From the NCBI RefSeq assembly GCF_040958095.1, contig NC_091217.1, positions 9,887,874 to 9,951,873 of the forward strand: a DNA stretch of 64,000 nucleotides, written 5' to 3'. Positions 12,401-25,200 of the stretch are shown here, in pieces. The notes under the pieces are model-generated. The model was given only the letters and a program-made list of their open reading frames with translations, made no database searches and was not told the DNA's origin. Position 1 is the first letter of the stretch. The number at the start of each line of letters is the position of its first letter. The stretch is from Procambarus clarkii. Lineage: Eukaryota; Arthropoda; Malacostraca; Decapoda; Cambaridae. A program made the translations under genes and the position numbers.

Positions 12401-15096
12401 TTCCTACCCTTTCGGCATCCTTGGTTGCTAAGGATTTGCGCGCCCGTGGGCATGTGGCTTTGGTCTTGCTTCTTTTTCCTTCTCGAGCTGTCTTCGACCT
12501 GGCTTGAGGAGGATGTGGAGGAGTTGGGTGCCAGGCCTTCGTCAGGTGTGATGTTCTCGGCTGCTGGGGCGTTAGCCTCAATGTTGAAGCTGTTTGTGCC
12601 TGTCCTGAAGGTGGTGGTGTTCTGTGGAACCCTAACCCGAACCTGGGTTCGGGTTCCTGGTGAACTGGTGGAAATCTCGTCTGGTTCTGTCCCAGGTTCG
12701 GACCTGGCTGGGTCTTGTTTGGGATTCGCGGACTGCTTCCATGTCTCTACCTCCGGAGGCATTGCTGTGGCTGTGGTACCACCTTCGGCTGTTTCTGGGG
12801 GGTTCTGGGACACTGGGTGGTTGCTTGAGCAGTTGTGTGGGAGTTTGAACTTCGCTATGCTGGTCTACCTGGTGGGTCGGGTTTGGCTTCGGCTTCTGTT
12901 CTGGTTCCTTCAACTTCTCTCGCGATTGCTGGGTTCGTCCTCTGGGGGCCTTGAGTCGGTTGCTGTGTTGCCGGCTTCCTCTTTGGGATTTTCGGGGTTC
13001 AGTGCCTTGGTGCCTACCCAAGTGCTCACCAGGCCAGCCAGGGGCAATGGGGTCCATCCTTCCGTCGGGCTCACAGCACGGTGCAAGAGTTCGATGCGGT
13101 TTGGCTGTCGCTTCATGGGTTCGGGTCGCTCAGGGTTCGACCATTTGGCTCGATTCGTACTGTTCTCCGGTGGTTCATTGCCTGAACCGCGGGGGTTCCT
13201 TTCAGTCCTTGCCTCTTTGAGGCTAGTCGCTTCGAGTGGCTCATCTGCTGGCTTCTCGAGGTTTGGCTCTCAGTGTGGTTCATATCCAGGGAGTGTCCAA
13301 TGTCCTGGCGGATGGCCTGTCTTGGCTCATTCCCTTGTTCACAGAATGGATGGTTGACGTCGACTCTTTCAGTTTGCTCTGCCGGACGTAAGGACTCCCA
13401 GACGTGGACCTCTTCGCATTGGTGTGGTCTCGGCATCTCCCTTTTTATGTGGAACCCTTACTTTCTTGCAAGGCTGTCGTGGTGGATGGGATAACCTGTA
13501 CCTCTTCCCCCTGGTCCAGCTGTTGCTTCGTTTTCTGGCTCGGTTGGAATCCTATCAGAGGAGAGTTGTCCTCGTGGTCCCTTGATGGCTTTGGCTATGG
13601 TGGCTGGGAATGCGTTTTGGGTTGATCCGGTTTCCCACGTTCCCTGTTCCAGGGCTCGGGTCTCCCAGGTCATCCGAAAGGTTATTACATCTAGCCAGCC
13701 TGTGTTCTATCCTCGTGCCCATGACGTTAGGAAGTTTGCTGCTTTGGCTGCCATGTTTGGCAACGTGTCCAGGGCTGATATTCGGGCGTAGGGATTTTGG
13801 AGGATGAACAGGGTCCTGGCCGCCCTTTATTTGGTTATCATTCCTGCTCCTGGGCGTTCTGTGTTGCTTTGGGTTTGCAGGTTGCAGCCAGTTGTCTCGA
13901 CTTCGCGTTAAGGAGTATTTGGCAGCCACTTCTCAGATAAGCCTCTTTTCCTAATCTTTGGTTAGGTAGCCCCGGGTAGCCGAAGGGGCTCCCCCACAGA
14001 AAACCAGCGTTGAATGTAATGAAACGCCATTTTCTGGGTGAGCCCCGGAGGTTCCCTGGCAACCCTCCATCCCTCCAGTCAGCGGTTTTTCGCGGTGTTT
14101 GATGTTTGCTTAGCTTCCAAACTGGAGTGCTGGGTAGCTGGAGTGGGGAGAGGAGGGCTGCAAGGACAAGCGGCGCGGCAGTGGAGTGTGATGTTTGCTT
14201 GTTTTTTTGGGATTGGAGGGAGTTCTTCCTCTCTTTTCAGTTTTTCGTTGTACTTTTCTTACCACGTGGGGTTTGTTTTGTTAGGCCCACCTTTCTGGGT
14301 GCCTAACCCTGCTCAATGGCAGATAAGGAAAACCCCCAACCACAGGGGGGTTTTCCAGGACCATTGCTCCCTGAAACCTTTCTGACGGGGCCAGGTTCTG
14401 GCCCGTGGTCCCCAATAGGCTGAACTCCATAGACTAATGTCCCGGTCTAATATATCACACATTAACCCAATAGCTCCAGGGAGCCTCCGGAGCTCACCCA
14501 GAAAATGACCTTTCATTTCTTTCAACACTGGTTTTTTCACAAAATATATACTTTTCAGTTGTGGTAATTATTTGACTTATAGAATACCATATACTGTATA
14601 CTAATTACACAATATACTAATGTGGTTACATAATTCACTAGTTATATAATCTAAACTTAAACTTATATTTGTATTTTTGTGAAAAACAAATTTAAAAGCT
14701 ATAGGCATAAAAAACAAAAATTCTTGGCAAAATATTTTTTTAAACAAAATTTCTCTACATATGCATATAATAATTAGAATACATTAGTTTTCTATTGTAT
14801 ACATATTGTTAAAAAATTTATTTTTATAAAATGACTACAGCTTTTATTGGAAAGAAATTATTTGATACAGGGTAACTGCAACTTTGATTCAAAATCATGG
14901 CTGCAAGACTGTGGGTTTATCCAGCGTACCGACGAGGACTTGGACTGGAAACAAGCCGATTCCTCGGGTAACCCATCTTTTGGCCCTCAATATGATCACA
15001 CGCTGGGATCAAATGGTATTAATTTTGCTTATATGATTCATTTACTGTTGTTATTATTATTATTATTATTTTTATTGATATTATTATTATTATTAC

Positions 15097-15132
<36 letters not shown>

Positions 15133-18100
15133 GTATTATTATTATTATGTATTATTATTATCATTCACACAATGAAATCACATTAATGTGATGTATCAGT
15201 GAGAAAACCAGTAGAAGAAATAATGAGAATTTGAACCTGCTTACTTGGTACTACCAAGCACACGCCCTAGACCACGACATGGTCAAAAGCAATATAACCT
15301 GACTACCTGTTGAGGATTTTGAGGATCGGTGTTCCGCAACCCGGTCTCTGACCAGGCCTCATAGTTACAGGTCTGATCAACCAGACTATTTGATGTGGTT
15401 GTTCACAGCCTAAGGTATGAGTCACAGCCTGGTTGATCATGTATCCTTTAACCACCGTGCTGCGCTGCCTTAAAATATGACACCCATGGTGTGCCAAAAC
15501 TAAATTCTTTGCAAAAAATTATTTTCTCTTTTATTGTTAAAATGCAGTTTCTGATCACAGGAAACTAAAAAGAAATTGTGACATACTTTGGCTGTGATGA
15601 AGCTGAGAAGTTGAGGAAATTATGGGCACTGAGTGATGGAGCCCTCGGGGCCACTCGACCCACCACCCCGTGGGGCACCAGTTGTTGCAAATATAATTTT
15701 TCACAATTATTTTGACGTATCTCATTAATTTCTTCTGTTTTTTTTGCTGTAATATTATTTAAGTGTGTAATTTGTGGAATTTATATAGTTCTGCTATGCT
15801 CAAAATTATGGGGCTCATATGTACTTTACCTGAATAAACGTTTTTTGTTTTTTTTAATTTGGTATGTGTCATGTATGTTATATTCAACGATCAATAAGTG
15901 TTTTTGCTGTTATTATACTATATACACACACACACACGTTGTATATAACTATTTACATTTTTGTGCACCATAATGAACCACAAAGATCGAGTGTTGAGAG
16001 TTTATATACACACAACAAGAATCCAAGGCCAGCTTTGCAGCCGACAGCTGAGTGTGGCAGGGGCTGCCCTCCCAATACTTTTTTTACATAATTATTTCAA
16101 GTGTATGTGAATGGTTTTATATCTAGTTTTTTCTGCATGTTCCAGCCTTGGCGACTCTCTCGTTACTAAGGCTATCACAGCTAGCATGGATGCTGATGTT
16201 GTTCGTTCAATATGGGGTCTGTTTACAGGAATTCTGAGGCACAGGATGTGAGCCCCGTGTACCCGAGGGAGTTTTGAATCTCTCCCTATACCTAAAAATG
16301 CCACAGGACACTCTGCACACCCTCATTCCAGCGCCTCAAGGCGCTCTGTGCAGTGCAGTGGTTAAAGGTGCTTGCTGAGGTCCCTTTTGAACACTGCAAG
16401 AGGTCAGCCAGTTATGCCCTGTACATGTAAGGGGAAGAGTGTCGAAAAGTCTTGTGCCTCTGATCAACAACAAAGACCCAAGACCTCTCTCTCTCTCTCT
16501 CTCTTTTCTCTCAGCGTGTCTTTTGCATCTCTGCTTTTCATTGGGGTTATTTTGCACATCCTGCCATGCCTTCTGGTCTCATGTGGTGTTATTTTTGTGT
16601 GCAAATTTGAACCAGTCTTTCTAATATTTTTGAAGTGAAAATTATTATGTATCTCTCCTGTCTGCATTCTAGGGAATAGATTTAAAATTTTTAGGCAGTC
16701 CCAATAATATAGATGTTTTATCAAGTGGATTCTAGCGGAAAAAGATCTTTGCACGCTCTCCAGATCAGCAGCCAGCTTTGAATGTTAGTGTGCCACAATA
16801 TTCCACTCTAGAGAGCACTTGTGTCGTAAAAAAATATCATCATTGGCATGGCATCTCTTATTTGGCAGGTTCTTGTTAACCAACATGTCATTTTTCTTGC
16901 AGCTGTAACAGCTACTTTGTTGTGTCTTTTAAAGGGTTTTCCAACATGATTACTCCTAAATCTTTTTATGTTGCTTGTTCATTCAATAGTGTGGTTGACT
17001 GTTTTATATATGGTTTCTACTTTAATGCTTTTGTTTTTTACATAGTGCAGTAATTAGAACTTATCCTCACTATACATCATGTTTGATCAGTTGACCTGAG
17101 ATTCAAATGAATCCTCTAGGAGTGCTGAGGCTTCACTGTAACCCAGTCACATTTCACACACAAAGACTGCATGCACTCTGGTCCAGGAGTTCTACCTTCA
17201 ACCAGTTCTACCTCCTCGCTTGTTTTCAAATGAACAGTGAAATCGCATTAATGCTTTTTATCAGTGAAAAAATCAGTAGGAGCCATGAGGACGATTCAAA
17301 CCTTCACACTTGGTATTTCCAAGTGGTCTAGGATATGTGTGCATTATTATACTCCCAATGTTTATTGCAACAGCCTGTAATCATTCATACCATATACTGT
17401 TCTCATTATACTACGCTGTTTGTAACCCGAGATATAGATATTTATCTATTTATTACTTATTATTATTATTATTAGTTATTATTTTTATTATTATATATTG
17501 TTTAAATAGAAGTTATTGTTAAATACTGTAGTTGTGTTAACCTGTTCCAGCCTAGTAGATACAAGAATACAATACCTTGACTTTTGCATGCAAATGCAGA
17601 ATTTCATTGTTCTTTTAAATGTATACCAACACATTAGTGGAACTTCATGCTTCAAAGTATAATACTAATAGTGTCAATATTTTAACAGTAATAATTTGAG
17701 CAGCTAATTATAAATATATGACTTTTTTCTGTTTAAGGCCCTTTTCTTCAGCCATAAAATATTGTCATACATTTCTTAATAAAATGACAATTTACAGGCT
17801 ATTACGTGTATGTCGCAAACACAAACGGAGAACCTGGTCAGTTGGCTAGCCTTAAGGTTGACTACTTGTATCCAGCTTCTGAGAATGTGTGTTACATTCG
17901 TTTCTGGTACTACATGCATGCTGACTCTAACATTATTGCTTCTAATGTTGATTTGGGAACTCTCAGGGTGAAATTGGAGGGTATGTTCGACGCTTTTTTA
18001 ATATATCTCCATGTACTACATATATTGCATGCTTCATATGTAAATATTATAGATGATATACATATATAGCTCATACAAAAATTTATTAACACTTCAAAAG

Positions 18101-21100
18101 GATTTGTAAATTCACATTTAAAGTTTTTTTACTTTACCAGTAAGAAGTGGTCAGCGAATTACTCTAGCATCTATCAGTGGTAACCATGATGAAGTATGGG
18201 ACGAGAAAGTTTTATCAATAAACATGGACAAATCTTATTCTGTTTTCTTCGAAGCCGAGACTGGGACATCTGAATACACCTACATTGCCTTAGATGATGT
18301 ATCTTTCACCCCTGTAAGTTTGTTACTGAAAATTTTGTATTGCATAACAGTATGCAATAACAGTCTTTATAATTGACTTTATAACAATTGGCAATTATTG
18401 GCAATAATTGACTTTATAACAATTGGCAATTATTGGCAATAATTGACTTAATAACAATTGGCAATTATTGGCAATAATTGACTTTATAACAATTGGCAAT
18501 TATTGGCAATAATTGACTTAATAACAATTGGCAATTATTGGCAATAATTGACTTATAACAGTCAAGTATTGTACAGTAAGTCTATGAAGATACAGAATAT
18601 GTAAAATTATACAGTAGTATATATAAACAGCATTTTCTTAATTGTTTAAATACTCTTAGGTTGTTAGTACAGATTTTGGTGATTGTACATTCTTGTAAAG
18701 CCACTAACATGCATAGCATTTCAGTTAAGTCTTATAACTAACCAAATTTGCAGTGGGTTCAAGTTGCAAGGTGAACCTTAATAAAAAATTAAACTTGGAC
18801 TGAGATATACAAAATGAAATTTAACTAAAATTACTAATGTGATTGGTGTATGTGACATTAGTAACAGTGTAAGGGGAGGTAATGAGAAATTATCTTTGAG
18901 TCAATTTTTTAGTTAGGTGAGCTATTTTTTTAACTAGGTGAGCTAGTAGCCCCAGGTGGGATGCTACATGAGATTTTGTACTGCATTGTTTTACTGTTGA
19001 ATGAAGTATAACTTGAACAATTTTGTACTTCATTAGGAAGGGTGTTCCGTGTATTTGGTCCCCTCTAATTGCATGGATTGTTTGCTTTGATTTAGTCAGA
19101 CTGGGGAATATCAGAGATACTTATTTCTGGTGTGATGTTCATAGGTTCTATTATGCCCATTTTGTTAGAGTTTAAAATCAGAGCTAGTATTGATAAGACT
19201 TTGTTAATATAAGTAGCACAAGAGACTGTATGGAATGAGTGTATGTTCAGCATATCAGAAAAAATTTATATATTTCTGATAACTGATTTTTGCAGGGTAA
19301 TGATGGGTTTGAAGCAGTTTGTGGTGGTTGAGCCTAAAGCTTACTCAATTTTCAGGAATGTAAAACAGGTGTTGGTCCACCACCAATCAATAGTACCTGC
19401 GAGCCTGATGAACTACAGTGCAGGACAGGAGAGTGTATTCCTGCAGCTTTCTTCTGTGATTGCTTTGCAGACTGTATTGATGGTTCTGACGAAATTGACT
19501 GTAGTGAGTATTTTATAATAAACTATACAGTGTGGTAGCATAATCATTTAAAATAAGGTTATATGATTTTTCTGGGCTATTATTTCACTCAAAATTATAT
19601 AAAAATATGAATAAATATTAATATTGCTGCAAATATTTGTAATTCATACAGTATCTCATCTCTTAAACCTATCAGCAATTTGACCCTGTACTATATTTGA
19701 TTTACTTGATTCTGAGAGAATATTTTAAGGCACTAAAAGAAATTAAATCCTCCAGGAATTAATTTGTAAAATCTATATAAAAAATATAAATGTCCATTCA
19801 AATTGAAGACTAACATACTGGTATAACATAAAAACATCCACAAACACCACTTCTTACTCACATATATTGTACTTACATACCTTATCATACAAACTAAAGA
19901 TTTTGTAATTAGTGAATTGCCACCTCATACAAGCTAGTTAATTCCTAGAACTTATAGTAAATTTTTTTTAGGATGTCATTTATTTTGTTTTGATCACCTT
20001 TGTTAACATGTGCAGTCATCAATCATTTCTTTGTTAAAAGTATTGTAATTTATTTATTTATTCATTCACTTATTTATTTATGTGTTTGCACCAGGTGACT
20101 CTTGTACAACAGTGATGACACGTCCTTCTATAAAGACAACTCAAGGATATACGAGCAGCACCACCACCACTACACCAAACCCCAATGCCTGTCTCGACAC
20201 CGAGTTTGCATGTGATGACAATTGGTACACCTGTATTCCATCCCTTCTCCTCTGCGATGGGATTGCAGATTGTCCCAATGAGGGCGATGAGAAACATTGT
20301 CCAGGTATAAATTATAATAGAAATTCAAGTAGTATGATATGTTTAAAATAATCTGATTTCATCTCACCATACTCGACCCTTTCTCGGTGAATGATGTTCC
20401 TCTTCTTTCCCTTACTCTTCCTCTGTCAAGCATCTCTTGAACCCAGAATCTGTCAGCTTTTCGGCTTGCTTTCTGTAGCCTGCAGTAGAGTTGGTCAGTT
20501 CCTTTCTTTATGTTTAGGGTCAATCCTTTTGGATCAGGAGTCCTTCCCAGCACTACATTGGGTTATTGCAGGTTGGTTGGATACAGGTATTGTCAAGGTA
20601 GCCATGGAACTTCGGGATGCTTATTGGCACATCCCAATACATGCCAGGTTTGAGGACTGGCAAGGTTTTGTTGTGGGATGTCAGGGTACTTCCATTTGCC
20701 TTGAACCTTGCCTCCCATGTGTTTACCAGGGTAGTGAGGGTCATTGTAGCCAGCTGCATCTCTTAGGGGTTCATGTGTTGGCCTCCCTTGACGACTGGCT
20801 GCTGTGGACCACAGTCAATCTGCGCGACAACTGGCCAGGGATCTGGGGGTTTTCCAGGTCACCAGATTCGGGTTCTGGTAAAATGGAGGAAATTCCATTT
20901 GATTCCTTCCCAGTTTCAGACTTGACTGGACCTCATTTGGAACTCTGTCAGCATCTCTTTCCCTGACTCCAGCTGCTATGCTGCACCTGCAACTTCACCG
21001 CCGTTTGGTGCTAGATTGGTTCCAAGGTGACTTGCCCAGCTGGTCAAGCAGTTATGCGAGAGCCTGAACTTTCTTCATTGGCTTTTTCCTGGGGAGGGTT

Positions 21101-22245
21101 TGGCTCCGGGCATTGTGCCAGTTTCTCTGGTTATGCCTGTTCTGCCACTCCCGGGAATGGTGTGTTAAGGTTCTGCCTGCCCTTCGTCAACTCTTGCTTT
21201 GCTGACTTCCCCTTCAGGCTTTTTTTGGAAATCAGTTCTGTGGTGCCACCCTCCGCATCTCTTGATGTGTTCATAGATGTCTTGTCACAGGGTTGGGTCT
21301 TCATAACCAGTGCTCACGAGGCCAAGCAGGTGGTGGTGGTCAGGCCAGTTCTTTTGGGTGCACATGTTGTGTGAGCCTACAGCTGTGTGGCATGCCCTGA
21401 GCAGAATTCAGGCTGGCAGTGTTTACTCATGAGAAATTACAAATGGCTGACCCCCAATGCAGTGCACACATATATTAATTTATTTATTCATGTAATTAGA
21501 CCTCTTCATTCTTCAAAAACAGTTAACTTTGACAAGCAAGATAACTCCATCATTAAAGGTAAATAATATGCAGTGGTACCTTCATTTTCAAATTCAATCC
21601 GTTCCCAGAGATGATTCGAAAACCAAAGTGAATTTTCCCATAAGAGATAATGTAAATTGAAATAATCCGTTCAACACCTCCAAAAATATTAACTTAAAAA
21701 TAAAATTTATACATACTACTACTTATATTTTGTACTACAGTATGTACAAGTACATCTTACCTTTACTGAGGACTCTTGTTGGAAGATGGTGAGGAAGGGG
21801 GGAGGAGGAGAGGTGTTAGTATTTGGAAGGGACGTCCCCCTTCCATTATAACAGCAGTGATGATATTTCTGGGTTACTCTCTCTATCTTACGTTTTGCAG
21901 GCATACCACTAGGACCTGGATGTGGCTCACTGCTTGCTTGTCTTACTAAGAATCTGTCTATAGACACTTGTTTTTCCATACATTTTAACACATCAGTCTC
22001 TGTGGTGTAGTGGTAAGACACTCGCCTGGCGTTCCGCGAGCGCTATGTCATGGGTTTGTATCCTGGCCGGGGAGGATTTACTGGGCGCAATTCCTTAAAT
22101 GTAGCCTCTGTTTAACGCAACAGTAAAATGTATACTTGGATGAAAAAACGATTCTTCGCGGCAGGGGATCGTATTCCAGGGACCTGCCCGAAACGCTACG
22201 CGTACTAGTGGCTGTACAAGAATGTAACAACTCTTGTATATATCT

Positions 22246-22297
<52 letters not shown>

Positions 22298-25200
22298 TGT
22301 CTGTAGTGAGACATCACATTGTCTCACTATGAATGATCTCTCATTTTTTCTCTATCGTCATCCTCACAACTATTTTCTTAGGTTGAACTTTATCACTGAC
22401 TTACTTTCTTTGGAATCCATGGCGTGATATATAATAAGGACTTTCATGTTCAGAAATCAAAAAAAGCACAAAAACAATTAAATTGTTCACAAAGAATTCA
22501 AGCGTGGTTGTCACTAGGCAGGAGACACTGGTAAATTGAAATAAATCTGTACAAATTTAAAGGTCAATGGGGTAAACACTTAATAACACAAAGGAAGTAA
22601 ACTGACTTGAATAGGTAATTTAGAAAATTATATACTGTACAATAAGTAACTTTTCTTATCGTGTAATGATTGAGACCCAAATTTGGCTGTACCTCATCAT
22701 AAGTAGATTTAAGACAGTCGAGTTTAGCTGGATTCCCAGCTGTATTAGTGTTGCCTCTACAAACATAGCTGCAAAAGTGGTTGTTCATGCTTGTCCCATC
22801 TTCGAGAAACAAATCTCTTACTCAGATTTCTACCATGTCTTTCATAATGCAATCTGCAACGATTGGATTGATAGATGGTTAGCTATTACAAATAAACTAC
22901 TGTATTTGCTGTCAAATGTGTCCTATCCCTGTGGTCTTCCTCCTATCATCAAAACAGCAGGTGGGAAATGTGTCTAAATAGGTTATGTACTGGTCACATT
23001 AAATGGAAGAGAGATCTACACCTTACAGAAAGAACTGCTTTGTTGAGTTAATTAACAGTCACACACCTGCTCATAGAATGTCCCAATTTCTGGATTATTG
23101 GAAATTTTGCTTTCCCACAGTGCCATTGAGTCATATGTCCCCTGAATCCAATAACTTTGACATCCCTTGTCTTAGGTCTTTCTACTCTCATATTGGCATC
23201 CTGAATAATTTGATTAACTCTTGTAATATTATCTAACAAACACTACTACATATAGTATTATAGGCATTGTTTTTTTTATATTTACTCACTTCTGGGACAG
23301 AGTTAACACACTCTGGTCTCCTTCAGGGGCTGAGATATCATATTCTGTCTTTTTCATAGGTCGAGTTACAATTAAAGCAATAGCAGGGTTTGTATAAATA
23401 TATACATAATAATAGGCTGGCAGGCTGTAGGATGTAATTTTATCATATCCGAATGCACATTTTCAAATGTTTACACTTCTGTAATATTTATAATACAGAA
23501 AAGACTCCTTGTGACTCCGGATTTTTCTACTGCGCTGACCGTTTCATGGAGGTCCCATGTATGCGGGTATCTAACCTATGTGATGGCAAGGTGCAATGCC
23601 AAACTTACAAAGCTGATGAGTCTCTCTGTGGACAGTGTCCTGACAACTACTGTCAAAATAATGGCGAATGTGATGCTGCAAATGGGGGTGCCCCAGTCTG
23701 CAAGTATGTATGATCATTTATAATTATTTGTCAAATTTTTTTATAAATAAGGCAGATATGTAAATGACAGTTTCAAATTTAATTTAGTTTATAGTATATA
23801 TAGTGTCCCATATTGTTTTCATGTAACAGTCATGAGTCAGAAACCAAAAGAAATATATGTATATTCTCTCTTCATTTCCAATGTTTCTCTCATCCATAGA
23901 GCTTCAAAATAATTTCATCCACAAGCTTCCTTGAATTTGTGAGCCAGCTCTATTGGTGCTAAATATGTATTATTGATTTGATTTTCGTAATATAATCTGT
24001 AAGTATATAACATAACTTTTTAGATGCCCCAGCAAGTACACTGGTAACCGATGTGAGTTGGTGGCTGCTCCGACTACCACTCTCACCCCAGTCTCGACCC
24101 TCACCACCACCACCAAACAGCCTCCCAGGGCTGGTCTCGGCCCAGGTGCTATTGTTGGCATTGTGCTTGGTGTTCTCCTCTGTATTATTCTACTAGCACT
24201 ATTAGCTTATTATTTTATAAAAAAGAGACAGTAAGTACCCTTTTCAATAACTTCTTTATAGATATAGACAAAGTTATTGGTTATTCATTTCTTAACTGAA
24301 AAGGTATCAATATACAGTAATTTTTCTTTTAAAGTAGTCAATAAATTTAAAACTTGCTTGTATTTCTAATATAAATTTTTGTTATAGCCCTTTCATTCTG
24401 ATTTTTGCCAAGAATATTATTATTTTTAGTTATGTTACATTTTAAGTTTCTATATATTAGTACTCTACAACTAAGTGAAAATAATTTCTATACCATTAAT
24501 ACAATTGTTTGTCACACTAATACTGCTATATCAACCCATCCTCTCACATAGTACACCACATTTTGACATCAAAATTCCAAATGGACAAATAAAGGAGTAC
24601 AGAGGAAGCTCGGTTAACGAATTTAATCCGTTCCATCACCAAGCTCGTCACGTGAAACGCTTGTCTTGCGAAACGAATTTCCCCATTTAAAATAATTGAA
24701 ATACTATTAATCCATTCACCCTCGAAAAACATCAATATGAAATTTTATAATGTAATTATAATACTGTAGATGTAATTATTATAATTGTTTTGTTTTACCG
24801 TTTTCAATTGTACTTTACCTTATGAAGAGTCGTTGCTGGCTTGAGGGAGACTATGGGGAGGTGGGGAGGAGGAGAGGGGTTACGGTGTGGAGGGAGAATC
24901 CACCTCTGAGTCAGGCGAGCTCTCTCTTCTTGTGAATTTCACCCCACTGGGACCAGGTTGTGGTTCAATATCACTTGCTCGTTTTTTCTGTACCTTTCCA
25001 AAGAACGTATGTATTGACACTTGCTTTTGTCTTTGTGTCTTTTGTATATCTGGGATGGACTGATCAAACAACACTTAATACCAACCAACCACTGGGACTT
25101 GTACACAATTTATATACAGTACTGTAATTATATAAATATCCTACACCTAATTATAGAAATAGCACCACAAATATGACAAAGGTTGTCACTGCACTTATCG

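Larger units (their letters stand above)
9717..14545 (+). mobile_element. DIRS-like retrotransposon, largest copy C
   Basis: Left end 9717-10110 and right end 14100-14545 are long inverted repeats (for example ttaggcacccaggaagg against cctttctgggtgcctaac, and ccccacatggtaag against cttaccacgtggg). Inside, in order: leader (10110-10767), gag-like ORF (10768-11867), an unrelated inserted repeat (11868-12230), RNase H region (about 12480-13580), recombinase C-terminus (13582-13930), then the terminal motif with the internal complementary region at about 14000-14060. The RT is missing. It fills most of the intron between exons 9696 and 14871. Confidence 0.75.

Noticed and set aside
12344..13357. 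337-codon plus-strand ORF
   Set aside because: It mixes frames of a decayed DIRS RNase H region. Conserved words appear in it only from about 12834; neighbouring frames carry the rest.
19368..19375. Acceptor aaaacag for the LDLa 3 exon
   Set aside because: It shifts frame relative to the previous exon; the acceptor at 19355 keeps phase 0 and adds the final MAM cysteine.
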